Positions 16,031 through 25,384 of a DNA stretch of 64,000 nucleotides are shown in pieces (positions within the stretch are counted from its first letter, which is position 1; every line of letters begins with the position of its first letter). The DNA is from Phycisphaerales bacterium (GTDB taxonomy: Bacteria; Planctomycetota; UBA1135; UBA2386). The position numbers and the translations under genes are program-made. The stretch is taken from NCBI GenBank assembly GCA_020247305.1, contig JADCJE010000008.1, positions 18,807 through 82,806 of the forward strand. Reading direction: 5' to 3'. The notes under the pieces were generated by a model. The model had not been told where the DNA came from and ran no database searches. It worked only from the letters and a program-made list of their open reading frames with translations.

Positions 16031-16453
16031 TCAGCGCGGCGGTTCCGGCGCGAGTTCGACCAGCGCCGGCGCGAGCGGGCCGCGGCCCGCGACCATGCGG
16101 CGGCCGTCGCGCAGCACGTAGACGACGCCGTGCTCCTCGTCGCGCTCGATCGCCACCACGAACGGGGCGAGCGCGGGGTCGGGGCACTCCGGCGCGACGA
16201 CGGCGCCGCCGTGGACGGCAAGCGCCACCGCCGCCGGACGCACGCGCGCCGGCGCGCCCTCGCGCCACGCCGCCGGTTGCACGACGGGCGTACGCCCGGA
16301 CGCGGCGGCCGGTTCGGCCGCAGGCGTCGCAACGCCAGTTGCCGGGAGCGCCGGCGCAGGACGGCTCGCGGGGCGCGCCAACAGCGGGTTGCCGAGGGCG
16401 AGAGCGCCGACCAGGAGCGCAGCAGCGGACCACAAGCAGAGCGTGCGGTGCAT
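16031..16453 (-). CDS. Small secreted or membrane-anchored protein of unknown function
   Basis: ATG 16453 opens a 140-aa product with an N-terminal hydrophobic segment (LCLWSAAALLVGALALG), then a Pro/Ala-rich linker, then a small domain (PFVVAIERDEEHGVVYVLRDGRRMVAG) that looks like a three-strand beta meander. The start is chosen because the signal-like segment follows directly and a TATCCT box lies 13 nt upstream. It faces the UbiD-family gene across an 82-bp convergent gap with nothing notable. No family recognised. Confidence 0.5.
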   Translation of the reverse strand: MHRTLCLWSAAALLVGALALGNPLLARPASRPAPALPATGVATPAAEPAAASGRTPVVQPAAWREGAPARVRPAAVALAVHGGAVVAPECPDPALAPFVVAIERDEEHGVVYVLRDGRRMVAGRGPLAPALVELAPEPPR

Positions 16454-16466
16454 CAGGGGGTGCAAG

Positions 16467-16472
16467 AGGATA
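16467..16472 (-). promoter_or_regulatory. Candidate -10 (TATCCT) of the small secreted-protein gene
   Basis: Minus-strand TATCCT, 13 nt before ATG 16453; predicted 5' leader of only about 6 nt. The remainder of the 231-bp divergent gap to lysS contains a TAGGAT at 16638-16643 that may serve lysS. Confidence 0.35.
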
Positions 16473-16684
16473 GCAGCCGCAGCGGCGGGTGCACGCCACC
16501 GCCGCACCGGCCATGCCATGGGCGCTGCCTCGGCCGCCAACCCCGCGGCCTGCCCTGCTGCCCAGGGGCGCCGACGGCCGACCGTTGGCCCGCCCGGAGC
16601 GGCACTGCCGCAGGAGCATTGCTCGCTGGGAAGGGCTAGGATGCGCCGCCTTTTCGACCCGACCACCCACCGCTCCGGAACCTC

Positions 16685-18181
16685 GTGACCGACGGGATCG
16701 CCAACGACCGCCTCCAGAAGCTCCAGGCCATGCGCGCCGCCGGACGGGACCCGTTCCCGGCGCGGGTGACCCGCGGCCAGCCCATCGGCGACCTGCTCGC
16801 CGACTTCGCCGCCCGCACCGGCCAGACCGTGACCATCGCCGGCCGGCTCGGGGTCGTCCGCGACTTCGGCAAGCTGCGCTTCGCCCACGTCGCCGACCGC
16901 ACCGGCAGCCTGCAGGTCGGCTTCGAACGCGACCGCCTGCCGGCCTTCTGGCCCGACCGCAAGCAGGTCGAGGGCAACGACCTCGTCAGCGTCACCGGCA
17001 CGCTCGGCACGACGCAGAAGGGCGAGCCGACCCTTTGGGCGACGCAGGTGGAACTGGCTGCGAAGGCCCTGCGCGCCGCGCCCGAGAAGTGGCACGGCCT
17101 CGTCGACACCGAACAGCGCTACCGCATGCGCTACGTCGACCTGTACGCCAATCCCGAGGTGCGGCAGGCGTTCGCGACGCGCAGCAAGATCGTGCGCGAG
17201 ACGCGGCGGTACTTCGACTCGCTCGGGTACCTGGAGGTCGAGACGCCGATCCTGCAGCCGATCTTCGGCGGCGCCGCCGCGCGGCCGTTCGTCACCCACC
17301 ACAACGCGCTCGACATGCAGCTCTACCTGCGCATCGCGCCGGAGCTGTACCTCAAGCGCCTCGTCGTCGGCGGCATGGAGCGCGTCTACGAGATCGGCCG
17401 CGTGTTCCGCAACGAAGGCGTCAGCACCCGCCACAACCCCGAGTTCACCATGCTGGAGAGCTACGAGGCGTGGGCGGACTACCGCGACATCATGGCGCGC
17501 GTCGAGGGCCTGTTCGGCCACCTCGTCGAGGCCGTGCTCGGCGGCAAGGGTGTGGTGACCTTCCGCGACAAGCCGTACGACCTGAAGCCGCCGTTCCAGA
17601 AGGCGCGCTACCTCGACCTGTTCGCGCAGCAGAACCCCGGCGTCGACTGGTTCGACCACGCGGCCTGCGTCGCGCGCGCGCGCGAACTCGGCCTGCCGAC
17701 CGACGGCCTCCCGCCGGCGAAGCTCGCCAACGACGTCTTCGAAGCGACGGTCGAGGACACGCTGCAGGGGCCGATCTTCGTGCACGACTACCCGGTCGCG
17801 ATCAGTCCGCTGGCCAAGCGCATGGCCGACGACCCGCGCGTCACCGAGCGCTTCGAGCTGTTCGTCGCCGGCATGGAACTCGGCAACGCCTTCAGCGAGC
17901 TCAACGACCCGATCGACCAGGAGCAGCGCTTCACCGAGCAGGTCGCGCACAAGGACGACGAGACGCCCGGCGAGGTCGACGTCGACTACGTCACGGCGCT
18001 GGAGTTCGGCATGCCGCCCGCCGGCGGACTCGGCATCGGCATCGACCGGCTGTGCATGCTGCTCACCGGCTCGACCTCGATCCGCGACGTCGTGCTGTTC
18101 CCGCTGCTCCGCCGCGTCGAACCGGGCGCAGCCGCCGCGGGCGAAGGCGCTGCGCCGGCGCCGGACGCGCCGCAGCCGTGA
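16685..18181 (+). CDS. lysS: Lysyl-tRNA synthetase, class II
   Basis: 498 aa. An N-terminal OB-fold anticodon-binding domain (~45-150, VTIAGRLGVVRDFGKLRF) precedes a class II catalytic domain with motif 1 around YFDSLGYLEVETPIL, motif 2 (MERVYEIGRVFRNEGVSTRHN), and motif 3 (GGLGIGIDRLCMLLTG). It charges tRNA-Lys in the cytoplasm. The GTG start sits 5 nt from a CCGGAAC stretch; a Pro/Ala tail of ~20 aa closes the protein. The stop overlaps the next gene's GTG (GTGA), so lysS heads a lysS-lolC-lolD-lolE-like operon; lysS next to Lol genes is also known in other Gram-negative lineages (from memory). Confidence 0.95.
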   Translation: MTDGIANDRLQKLQAMRAAGRDPFPARVTRGQPIGDLLADFAARTGQTVTIAGRLGVVRDFGKLRFAHVADRTGSLQVGFERDRLPAFWPDRKQVEGNDLVSVTGTLGTTQKGEPTLWATQVELAAKALRAAPEKWHGLVDTEQRYRMRYVDLYANPEVRQAFATRSKIVRETRRYFDSLGYLEVETPILQPIFGGAAARPFVTHHNALDMQLYLRIAPELYLKRLVVGGMERVYEIGRVFRNEGVSTRHNPEFTMLESYEAWADYRDIMARVEGLFGHLVEAVLGGKGVVTFRDKPYDLKPPFQKARYLDLFAQQNPGVDWFDHAACVARARELGLPTDGLPPAKLANDVFEATVEDTLQGPIFVHDYPVAISPLAKRMADDPRVTERFELFVAGMELGNAFSELNDPIDQEQRFTEQVAHKDDETPGEVDVDYVTALEFGMPPAGGLGIGIDRLCMLLTGSTSIRDVVLFPLLRRVEPGAAAAGEGAAPAPDAPQP

Positions 18182-19665
18182 TCGACGCCTTCAGTCCGTT
18201 CGTGGCGTGGCGCTACCTGCTGACGCGCCGCATCAACCTGCTCGCCGTCTTCGGCGTGACCTTCGCCGTCTGGGCGATCCTGCTGGTCGACAGCGTGTTC
18301 ACCGGCTTCGTCAGCCAGATCCGCCAGGACGTGCGCAGCAGCGCGTGCGACCTGATGGTCACCGACCTGCCGCACGACGCCGGCTACGAACGCCTCGCCG
18401 CCGCCATCGCCGGCGTCGAGGGCGTCGCCGCCACCGCGCCGCGCCTGCGCCACCACGGCCTCTTGCTGCCGGCGCGCCAGCGCCGCACCGGCATCGCCGA
18501 CCAGGGCAGTTCGCAGGTCGACTTCGACCACACGCAGAACGGCTTCGCGCTGCTGGTCGGCATCGATCCGGAGCGCGAAGCCGCGGTCAGCGGCCTGCGC
18601 CGCTGGCTCGACCGCGGCCCCGACGAACTGGCGCAGCGTTACCCCGGCGATTTCTGGCGCTCGCCCGTGCTCGACGGCGCCGACGCTGGCCGCCGCGCGC
18701 GCATGGGCATGCCCGACGAGGACGAGTGGCGCGCCCGCCGCCGCGCCGGCCTGCCGCACGAAGCGCGCAGCGAGGACCAGCGCGGCGCGTGGCCGGGCGT
18801 GCTGTTCGGCTGGCAGCGCGTCCGGCAGCTCGGCTGGTTCCCGCGCAGCGAGCCGTTCGACGTCGTCTGCGCGTCGTTCACCGGCGGCGACGGCAGCGCG
18901 GCGCTGCACACCCACTCGCTGCGCGTCGGCTTCGCCGGCTGCTTCGCCACCGGCAGCCGCGCCGTCGACGAAGGCATGGTGCTGCTGCCGATCGAGACGC
19001 TGCGCACGATGCTCGGCCAGGACGCTGCCGACCCGGCGAGCGTCGACGTCGTCACCGACGTCGCCGTGCGCCTGCGCGACGGCCTGTCGTCGGCCGCCGT
19101 GGCGACGACGGCGGCGGCGATCCGCGCGCGCGTGCAGGCGGCGCTGCCGGCGGGCGCGGGCCCGTGCCTCGTCGCCGACTGGCAGCAGCAGAACGAAACG
19201 TTCCTGTCCGCCGTCGCGCACGAGCAGGGCATGATGCAGTTCGTGCTGTTCGTCGTGATGCTCGTCGCCGCCTTCGTCATCTACGCGACGCTGCACATGA
19301 TGGTCGTGCAGAAGGTGAAGGACATCGGCATCCTCGCCGCAATCGGCGGCTCGCCGCGCAGCGTCGGCGGCGTGTTCCTGGTGAGCGGCCTCGCCGTCGC
19401 GCTGGTCGGCACCGCGCTCGGCCTGCTCGCCGGCGTGCTGTCGGCGTGGAACCTCAACGCCGCCAACGAGTGGATGTTCGCCAACTTCCAGCTGGAGCTG
19501 TTCCCGCGCCGCCTGTTCGACCTGCGCGAGGTCCCCTGCCGCCTGGAACCGTCCTGGATCGCGACCGTCGCCGCCGGCGCCATCGCGCTCGCCGTGATCG
19601 TCGCCGCCGTGCCCTCGCGGCAGGCCGCCCGCATGCACCCCGTCCTCTGCCTGAGCCGCGAATGA
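18178..19665 (+). CDS. lolC: LolC/LolE-type lipoprotein-releasing ABC permease (first copy)
   Basis: 495 aa with MacB/FtsX topology: N-terminal helix (NLLAVFGVTFAVWAILLVDSVF), a long extracytoplasmic domain (~45-340), then three helices (FVLFVVMLVAAFVIYATLHM, VFLVSGLAVALVGTALGLLAG, IATVAAGAIALAVIVAAVP). The intracellular coupling motif KVKDIGILAAIGGSPRSVGGVFL is the FtsX family signature. LolCDE extracts lipoproteins from the inner membrane for delivery to the outer membrane. The periplasmic part has an unusual charged insert near 190-220 (DEDEWRARRRAGLPHEARSE). GTGA-coupled to lysS and ATGA-coupled to the ATPase. MacB-like export of something else is the alternative. Confidence 0.82.
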   Translation: MIDAFSPFVAWRYLLTRRINLLAVFGVTFAVWAILLVDSVFTGFVSQIRQDVRSSACDLMVTDLPHDAGYERLAAAIAGVEGVAATAPRLRHHGLLLPARQRRTGIADQGSSQVDFDHTQNGFALLVGIDPEREAAVSGLRRWLDRGPDELAQRYPGDFWRSPVLDGADAGRRARMGMPDEDEWRARRRAGLPHEARSEDQRGAWPGVLFGWQRVRQLGWFPRSEPFDVVCASFTGGDGSAALHTHSLRVGFAGCFATGSRAVDEGMVLLPIETLRTMLGQDAADPASVDVVTDVAVRLRDGLSSAAVATTAAAIRARVQAALPAGAGPCLVADWQQQNETFLSAVAHEQGMMQFVLFVVMLVAAFVIYATLHMMVVQKVKDIGILAAIGGSPRSVGGVFLVSGLAVALVGTALGLLAGVLSAWNLNAANEWMFANFQLELFPRRLFDLREVPCRLEPSWIATVAAGAIALAVIVAAVPSRQAARMHPVLCLSRE

Positions 19666-20357
19666 CCCCAGCCGCGCTGGAAGCCGTCGCCGTCACCAAG
19701 CACTACCGCCTCGGGCGGCAGGAGATCCCCGTGCTGCGCGGCATCGACCTCGCGGTCGCCGCCGGCGAATCCGTGGCGCTGCTCGGCGCTTCGGGCGCGG
19801 GCAAGTCGACGCTGCTGCACGTGCTCGGCCTGCTCGACGCGCCGAGCGGCGGTGAGGTGCGCTACGACGGCCGCCGCGTCGACGACCTGCCGGTGCGCGA
19901 GCGCGCGGCGCTGCGCCATCGCCACGTCGGCTTCGTGTTCCAGTTCTACCACCTCATCCCCGAGCTGACGGCGCTGCAGAACGTGCAGCTGGCCCGGATG
20001 ATGGCGATCTCGCCGCTGGCGTACTGGCGCGGGCGCAAGCAGGCGCGCGCCGAGGCCGAGGCGATGCTCGCGCGCGTCGGCCTGCAGGAGCGCATGCGGC
20101 ACCGCCCCGCCGAGTTGTCCGGCGGCGAACGCCAGCGCGTCGCCATCGCCCGCGCGCTGCTGGCGCGGCCGCGCGCGCTGCTCGCCGACGAACCGACCGG
20201 CAACCTCGACTCGCACACCGCCTCCGGCGTCGTCGAACTGATGTTCGAGGTCGCGCGGCAGGACGGCCTCGCGTTGCTGCTGGTCACCCACGACGAGGAA
20301 CTGGCGCGGCGCTGCAAGCGGACCGTGCGCATGAAGGACGGCCGGGTGGTGGGCTGA
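19662..20357 (+). CDS. lolD: LolD-type ABC transporter ATP-binding protein
   Basis: 231 aa, compact like LolD/MacB ATPases. Walker A is LLGASGAGKSTLLH, the Q-loop is FVFQFYHLIPELTALQNV, the signature is ELSGGERQRVAIARAL, Walker B is ALLADEPTGNLDSHT, and the H-loop is LLVTHDEELA. The Q-loop wording FQFYHLIPELTALQNV is typical of LolD. It powers the two permeases that flank it; overlaps with both (ATGA upstream, TGATG downstream) imply fixed stoichiometry. Confidence 0.92.
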   Translation: MTPAALEAVAVTKHYRLGRQEIPVLRGIDLAVAAGESVALLGASGAGKSTLLHVLGLLDAPSGGEVRYDGRRVDDLPVRERAALRHRHVGFVFQFYHLIPELTALQNVQLARMMAISPLAYWRGRKQARAEAEAMLARVGLQERMRHRPAELSGGERQRVAIARALLARPRALLADEPTGNLDSHTASGVVELMFEVARQDGLALLLVTHDEELARRCKRTVRMKDGRVVG

Positions 20358-21706
20358 TGTACCGGCTGTTCCTGGCGCTGCGCTACCTGCTGACCCGGCC
20401 GATCAACCTGCTCGGCATGGCCGGCATCACCATCAGCGTGTGGGCGCTGGTGGTCGTGGTGTCGCTGTTCTCCGGCTTCTTGCAGGTGGTCGAAGGCCAT
20501 GTGCACGCTGCGAGCGCCGACGTCGCGGTCACCAACCTGCCGCCCGACCTGCCGTGGCCGAAGTTGCGCGCCGCGCTGCGCGACGACCCGCAGGTCGTCG
20601 ACGCCGCGCCGCGACTGCTGCACTTCGGCATGCTGGCGCGACCGGGCCACCGCCCGCCGCCAGCGCCGCTGCCCGGCCGCTCGGCGCTGCACGGCGGCGA
20701 CCAGCCGTTCCTGTTCGTCCAGGGCGTCGATCCGCAGCGCGAGGCCGCGGTCACCGGCTTCGCCGCGTGGCTCGCCGACCCGGCGATCCCGGCCGAACTG
20801 CGCAGCCCGGCGCCGCCGCTGGCCCCCGCCGCGGACGGCACGCCGACCGTGCTCGTCGGCCTCGAACGCATGCGGCGCGAAGGCCTGCGCCCGGGCGATC
20901 GCGTCGTGCTGACGACGGCGCAAGTGGTGCGCGACGCGCGCGGCGGCCGCACGCCGACCAAGGTGCAGATCGACCTCGTCGTCGGCGGCGCCTTCAAGAC
21001 CGCGCACGGCGGCTTCGAGGGCAACACCATGTTCGTCGCCGACGCGACGCTGCGCGCCCGCCTGCACCCCGACCAGCCCGACCTCGTGCAGGAGGTCGCC
21101 GTCGCCGTGCGCGATCCGGCGCAACTCGCGGACACGGCCGCGCGCCTGCAGCGCACCGTGCGCGCGACGCTCGAACGCCACAACGGCGACGACATCACGG
21201 CCTACGGCGTCGTGCAGACGTGGCGCGAGAAGAACGGCCGCTTCCTCGAGTCCATCGAGCACCAGCGCGGCCTGATGCAGTTGGTGCTGTTCGTCATCAT
21301 GGTCGTGGCCGCGTTCCTGATGCTCGCCACGCTGTCGATGATGGTGACCGAGAAGGTCGCCGACATCGGCATCCTGACGGCGATGGGCGGCACGCCGCGC
21401 GGCGTCGCGTCGGTGTTCCTCGCCTGCGGCATCGTCATCACCCTGGCCGGCGTCGCCGCCGGCCTCGTGCTCGGGGCCGTCACCGGCGTGTACCTGGAGG
21501 AAGTCCGGCAGGCGGTGCGCTGGGCGACGGGCATCGACCTGTTCCCGATCGAGGTCTACAACCTCGACCGCGTGCCGTGCGCGATCGAGCCGGCGTGGCT
21601 GCTGCAGGTCGCGGCGATGGCCTTGGCCGTGGGCGTCGTGGTGTCCTTCCTGCCCGCGTGGCGGGCCGCGCGCCACGACCCGCTGGTGTCGCTGCGCGGC
21701 ATCTGA
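20357..21706 (+). CDS. lolE: LolC/LolE-type lipoprotein-releasing ABC permease (second copy)
   Basis: 449 aa with the same plan as the permease two genes upstream: RYLLTRPINLLGMAGITISVWALV, an extracytoplasmic domain (~45-300), and KVADIGILTAMGGTPRGVASVFL followed by the last two helices. The two permeases share the start (RYLLTR-INLL) and the coupling motif but differ in the periplasmic part, so they form a heterodimer as LolC and LolE do. Assignment of the C and E labels between the two is arbitrary. Confidence 0.82.
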   Translation: MYRLFLALRYLLTRPINLLGMAGITISVWALVVVVSLFSGFLQVVEGHVHAASADVAVTNLPPDLPWPKLRAALRDDPQVVDAAPRLLHFGMLARPGHRPPPAPLPGRSALHGGDQPFLFVQGVDPQREAAVTGFAAWLADPAIPAELRSPAPPLAPAADGTPTVLVGLERMRREGLRPGDRVVLTTAQVVRDARGGRTPTKVQIDLVVGGAFKTAHGGFEGNTMFVADATLRARLHPDQPDLVQEVAVAVRDPAQLADTAARLQRTVRATLERHNGDDITAYGVVQTWREKNGRFLESIEHQRGLMQLVLFVIMVVAAFLMLATLSMMVTEKVADIGILTAMGGTPRGVASVFLACGIVITLAGVAAGLVLGAVTGVYLEEVRQAVRWATGIDLFPIEVYNLDRVPCAIEPAWLLQVAAMALAVGVVVSFLPAWRAARHDPLVSLRGI

Positions 21707-21792
21707 TCCCGCCCGCGCCGACGCGCGTCCCCGCCTCGCGCGCACGGTCGAAGTGGCGTAAAACCTCGCTGACCCAACTCACGACCTCCCCG

Positions 21793-23493
21793 ATGCCGCG
21801 ACCCGACCCGCTCGCCTCCCTCTTCCCCGCCCGCCCTGCCGCCCTCGCTGTCGCGCTGTTCGTCGCCGCCGGCGGACTGCTCGCCCAGGCTCCCGCCCAG
21901 GCTCCCGGACTGAACGGCGACCGCGCCGCCGGCGCAGCCACGGTCGACGTCAAGCAGTGCAAGGAGTGGCTGCACACGCTCGCCGGTCCCGAGTTCGAAG
22001 GCCGCGGCACGGGCCAGCCCGGCTTCGAGAAGGCCGCCAACTACGTCGCCGCGCACTTCAAGGCGCTCGGCCTCGAGGCGCGCGGCCAGGACGGCACGTA
22101 CTTCCAGCACGTGCCGTGGTCGACGACGAAGGTCGTCGCCGACAAGACCTTCCTCAAGTTCCGCAAGGGCGACGCCGACGTGCTGACGATCCCGGCGGCG
22201 CGGCTCGGCGGCAACGCCGCCGCCACCGACGCGGCCGGCGACGTCGTGCTGCTGTGCGTCGACGTGCCGGCCATGCCGCCGCCCGGCGAAGGCGGCCGTC
22301 GCATGCAGATGCCGACGATCGAAGGCCTCGACGGACTCGACCTGAAGGACAAGGTCGTGCTCGTGCACATCCGGCAACAGGACGACGCCGCCACGCGCAG
22401 CCCCGTCGCCACCTTCGCCGTGCGGCAGGCGCTGCAGGGCAAGGAAGCCGCGGCGATCGTGCTGACGCAGGCGACGACGCCGTCCGGCGGCATGGTCGGC
22501 CGCGCCGGCGCCGGCCGCGGCGGCCGCGCCAATCCGGCGGCCGGCGGCGCGCGCCGGCAACCGGCCCAGCCGACCATCGGCGGCGACGACCTCGCCGCGA
22601 TCCTCGCCGCCGCCGGCATGACCGTCGACGGCCTCGCCAAGGCCCCCACGGCCACGCCGCTGCCGCTGCGCGCGCAGTTGTCGCTCGCGACCGAGGAGGC
22701 CAACGCCCCGGCGATGAACGTGTTCGCGGTGCTGCCGGGCAGCGATCCGGTGAAGAAGGACGAGTACGTGGTCATCGGCAGCCACCTCGACCACCTCGGC
22801 CGCCGCGGCGACGCGATCAGCCCCGGCGCCGACGACGACGGGTCGGGCACGACCGGCGTGCTGGCGGTGGCGCAGATGTTCGCCAAGAACAAGGTCCGGC
22901 CGGCGCGCAGCGTGCTCTTCGTGTGCTTCTCCGGCGAGGAGAACGGGCTGATCGGCTCGCGCTTCTTCGCCGACAACTGCCCGATCCCGTTGTCGTCGAT
23001 CGTCGCCGAGCTGCAGATGGACATGATCGGCCGCGACGAGGAGGAGAACATGGAAGGCGACAAGGGCGAACTCGCCGAGAACAACCGCAACACGGTGCAC
23101 CTCGTCGGCACCAAGAAGCTGGCCCCCGCCCTGCACGACCTCTGCCTCGCCGCCAACAAGACGGCCGGCTTCGAGATCGAGTACGACCAGGAAGGCATGT
23201 TCAGCCGCAGCGACCACGCCAACTTCGCCCAGAAGGGCGTGCCGGTGGCGTTCTTCTTCACCGGGCTGCACCGCGACTACCACCAGACGACCGACACGCC
23301 GGACAAGATCCACTACGAGAAGCTGCTGCGCATCGCGACCTGGGTCTACGACATCGGCTTCGAGCTGGCGATGCAGCCGGGACGCCCGGAGATCGAGCCG
23401 GAGCTGTGGGGCAAGTTCCGCGGCGGTGGCCGCAACCGCGCGCCGGAAGCGCCGGCCGCGCCGCTGAAGCAGGCAGCCGCCGGCGGCAAGTGA
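21793..23493 (+). CDS. Secreted M28-family zinc aminopeptidase
   Basis: 566 aa with an N-terminal signal sequence (ALAVALFVAAGGLLAQA). After LAGPEFEGRGTGQPGFEKAA, typical of M28 proteins, comes a PA-like inserted domain (~110-290) and the catalytic domain with ligands His331 (GSHLDHLG), Asp347 (GADDDGSG), Glu382-Glu383 (SGEENG), Asp in DMIGRD and a late His in GLHRDYHQTTDT. All expected dinuclear zinc ligands and the general base are present. The PA-like region contains a Gly/Arg-rich disordered insert (~230-255). It should remove N-terminal residues from peptides outside the cytoplasm. It follows the Lol genes after 86 bp, with a possible own promoter near GGCGTAAAACC. Confidence 0.9.
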   Translation: MPRPDPLASLFPARPAALAVALFVAAGGLLAQAPAQAPGLNGDRAAGAATVDVKQCKEWLHTLAGPEFEGRGTGQPGFEKAANYVAAHFKALGLEARGQDGTYFQHVPWSTTKVVADKTFLKFRKGDADVLTIPAARLGGNAAATDAAGDVVLLCVDVPAMPPPGEGGRRMQMPTIEGLDGLDLKDKVVLVHIRQQDDAATRSPVATFAVRQALQGKEAAAIVLTQATTPSGGMVGRAGAGRGGRANPAAGGARRQPAQPTIGGDDLAAILAAAGMTVDGLAKAPTATPLPLRAQLSLATEEANAPAMNVFAVLPGSDPVKKDEYVVIGSHLDHLGRRGDAISPGADDDGSGTTGVLAVAQMFAKNKVRPARSVLFVCFSGEENGLIGSRFFADNCPIPLSSIVAELQMDMIGRDEEENMEGDKGELAENNRNTVHLVGTKKLAPALHDLCLAANKTAGFEIEYDQEGMFSRSDHANFAQKGVPVAFFFTGLHRDYHQTTDTPDKIHYEKLLRIATWVYDIGFELAMQPGRPEIEPELWGKFRGGGRNRAPEAPAAPLKQAAAGGK

Positions 23494-23517
23494 CCGCGCG
23501 ACCGGCTGCCGCCTGCG

Positions 23518-24285
23518 TCAGGCGTCGCGCCGCTCGGGCCGCGACGCCAAGGGCGGGCCGAGGATCTCGCTGAGCACGAACGCGCGCTTGAGGTCGTCGA
23601 GTTCGTAGCGCGCGCCGCGGACTGCGCGCGCCTCTGGTGTTTGCGCCCGGCCGCCGAGTTCGCCGAGCGCGTGGTCGCCGACCCTGCCGGAGCCGACACG
23701 GGCGCGCTTGCCGATCGACTCGCCGACGTGCGGGTCGACGTGGATGTCGAGCCGGCGCCGGTTCGTCGACGGCTGCACGGGGGTCGGCGCGCGTTCCGGC
23801 GTCGCCGCGTCGCGGCGGGCGCGCAACGGCAGCGGCTCGGCGCGCTCGACGGGCTGCCGCGGGACGGCGACGGGGCGGCGCGGCGGCGCAGCCGGCGCCG
23901 GCGGCTTGGCCAGCACCGGAGGCGGCGACGCGTCCTGCCGCTCAGCGCGGTCGCCGGCGATCGGCTCGGAGCGGCCCTCGGCGGGTTCCTTCGCGCGCCG
24001 GCCCTCTTCGGTTTCGAGGCCGAGGATCCGGCGCATCTCGCGCGCCACCGCTTCGGCGTCGCGCTGCCCCATCGGCCGGGCGTCACCGACCGGCGACCGC
24101 GCCTGAGCCGGCTCGCTGCGCATCGGCTGCGGCGACGGCATCGACGTCGGCTCGGGCCGCCGCGCCGCCGCCTCGCGCGACCGCTTGGTCGCCTTGGCCA
24201 CGTTGCCGACGATGCCGGCGAGCCACACGACCACGACCAGCAGCAGGACGGGGTTGCGGGCGAAGAACTCGATCAGCCGGTCCAC
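23518..24285 (-). CDS. Membrane-anchored protein of unknown function in the flotillin operon
   Basis: 255 aa from GTG 24285. One N-terminal helix (FFARNPVLLLVVVVWLAGIVG), then ~190 residues rich in Pro, Arg, Ala and Glu that look disordered, then a short conserved-looking C-terminus (YELDDLKRAFVLSEILGPPL). That last motif resembles a helix ending I recall from Planctomycetota proteins beside SPFH genes. It starts 3 nt after the floA stop, so it is co-transcribed with it. A scaffold or adaptor for flotillin assemblies is a guess only. Confidence 0.6.
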   Translation of the reverse strand: MDRLIEFFARNPVLLLVVVVWLAGIVGNVAKATKRSREAAARRPEPTSMPSPQPMRSEPAQARSPVGDARPMGQRDAEAVAREMRRILGLETEEGRRAKEPAEGRSEPIAGDRAERQDASPPPVLAKPPAPAAPPRRPVAVPRQPVERAEPLPLRARRDAATPERAPTPVQPSTNRRRLDIHVDPHVGESIGKRARVGSGRVGDHALGELGGRAQTPEARAVRGARYELDDLKRAFVLSEILGPPLASRPERRDA

Positions 24286-24288
24286 GGC

Positions 24289-25347
24289 TCACTCCTGGCC
24301 CGGCATCTTCTTGCGCTGGCTCTCGGCCGAGAGGTGCGACTCCTCGCCGAGCGCGATCTGCGAGCGCATGCGGGTGTCGGCCTCGAGGTTCTTGATGCGC
24401 TGGTAGTCGAGGATGCCCAGATGCCCGCTGCGGAACGCGTGCGCCATGGCCTGCGGCACCTCGGCCTCGGCGAGCACCAGCTTGGCGCGGTTGGCGGCGA
24501 TCTCGGCGACGTTCTCCTGCTCGGCGGCGACGGCCATCGCGCGGCGGCTCTCGGCGGCGGCCTGCGCGACGCGCTTGTCCGCCTCGGCTTGGTCCGCCTG
24601 CAGGCGCGCGCCGATGTTGTCGCCGATGTCGACGTCGGCGATGTCGATCGACAGGATCTCGAACGCCGTGCCGGCGTCGAGGCCCTTGCTCAGCACGCCC
24701 TTGCTGATGCGATCGGGGTTCTCCAGCACGTCCTTGTGCGAGTCGGCCGAACCGATCGTCGAGACGATGCCCTCGCCGACGCGAGCGATGATCGTCTCCT
24801 CGGTGGCGCCGCCGACGAGGCGCTTGATGTTGGTGCGCACCGTGACGCGCGCCTTGGCCAGGACCTGGATGCCGTTCTTCGCCATTGCCGCGACCTTGCC
24901 CTCGGGCGGACAGTCGATGACCTTAGGCGTCACCGACGTCTGCACGGCGTCGAGCACATCGCGCCCGGCGAGGTCGATCGCCGCCGCCTGGCGGAAGTCG
25001 AGGCCGAGGTTGGCGCGGTCGGCGGCGATGAGCGCCTGCACGACGTTGAGCACGCGGCCGCCGGCGAGGTAGTGCGCCTCGAGTTCGCGCACGTTGAGCG
25101 GCAGGCCCGCCTGCGTCGCCGAGATCGCCGCGCGCACGATCACCGTCGGATTGACCTTGCGCAGCGACATGCCGACGAGCTGGAACAGCCCGATCGGCGT
25201 GCCCGACATGTACGCCTGGATCCAGAGGTTGAGGAACTTCAGCAGGACCAGCAGGACGACGACGATGAACAGGATCAGGATGGCGAGCGCCCATCCAAAG
25301 TCCGAGAAGGCGAACGGCGGCATCGGCAGGCTGGCGGTCATGGTCAT
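24289..25347 (-). CDS. floA: Flotillin-like protein FloA (SPFH domain)
   Basis: 352 aa. An N-terminal hydrophobic hairpin ([22 protein letters not shown]) precedes the diagnostic FloA block ([27 protein letters not shown]), the SPFH core with [19 protein letters not shown], and a C-terminal Ala/Glu coiled coil. FloA organises membrane microdomains and influences secretion and membrane fluidity. It lies downstream of an NfeD-domain gene (37-bp gap), the usual partner of SPFH proteins, and upstream of a small membrane protein. No odd residues noticed. Confidence 0.95.
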   Translation of the reverse strand: MTMTASLPMPPFAFSDFGWALAILILFIVVVLLVLLKFLNLWIQAYMSGTPIGLFQLVGMSLRKVNPTVIVRAAISATQAGLPLNVRELEAHYLAGGRVLNVVQALIAADRANLGLDFRQAAAIDLAGRDVLDAVQTSVTPKVIDCPPEGKVAAMAKNGIQVLAKARVTVRTNIKRLVGGATEETIIARVGEGIVSTIGSADSHKDVLENPDRISKGVLSKGLDAGTAFEILSIDIADVDIGDNIGARLQADQAEADKRVAQAAAESRRAMAVAAEQENVAEIAANRAKLVLAEAEVPQAMAHAFRSGHLGILDYQRIKNLEADTRMRSQIALGEESHLSAESQRKKMPGQE

Positions 25348-25384
25348 GTTCAGGGTCTCGATCTGGGGGTTGTTCGTTGCGGGC

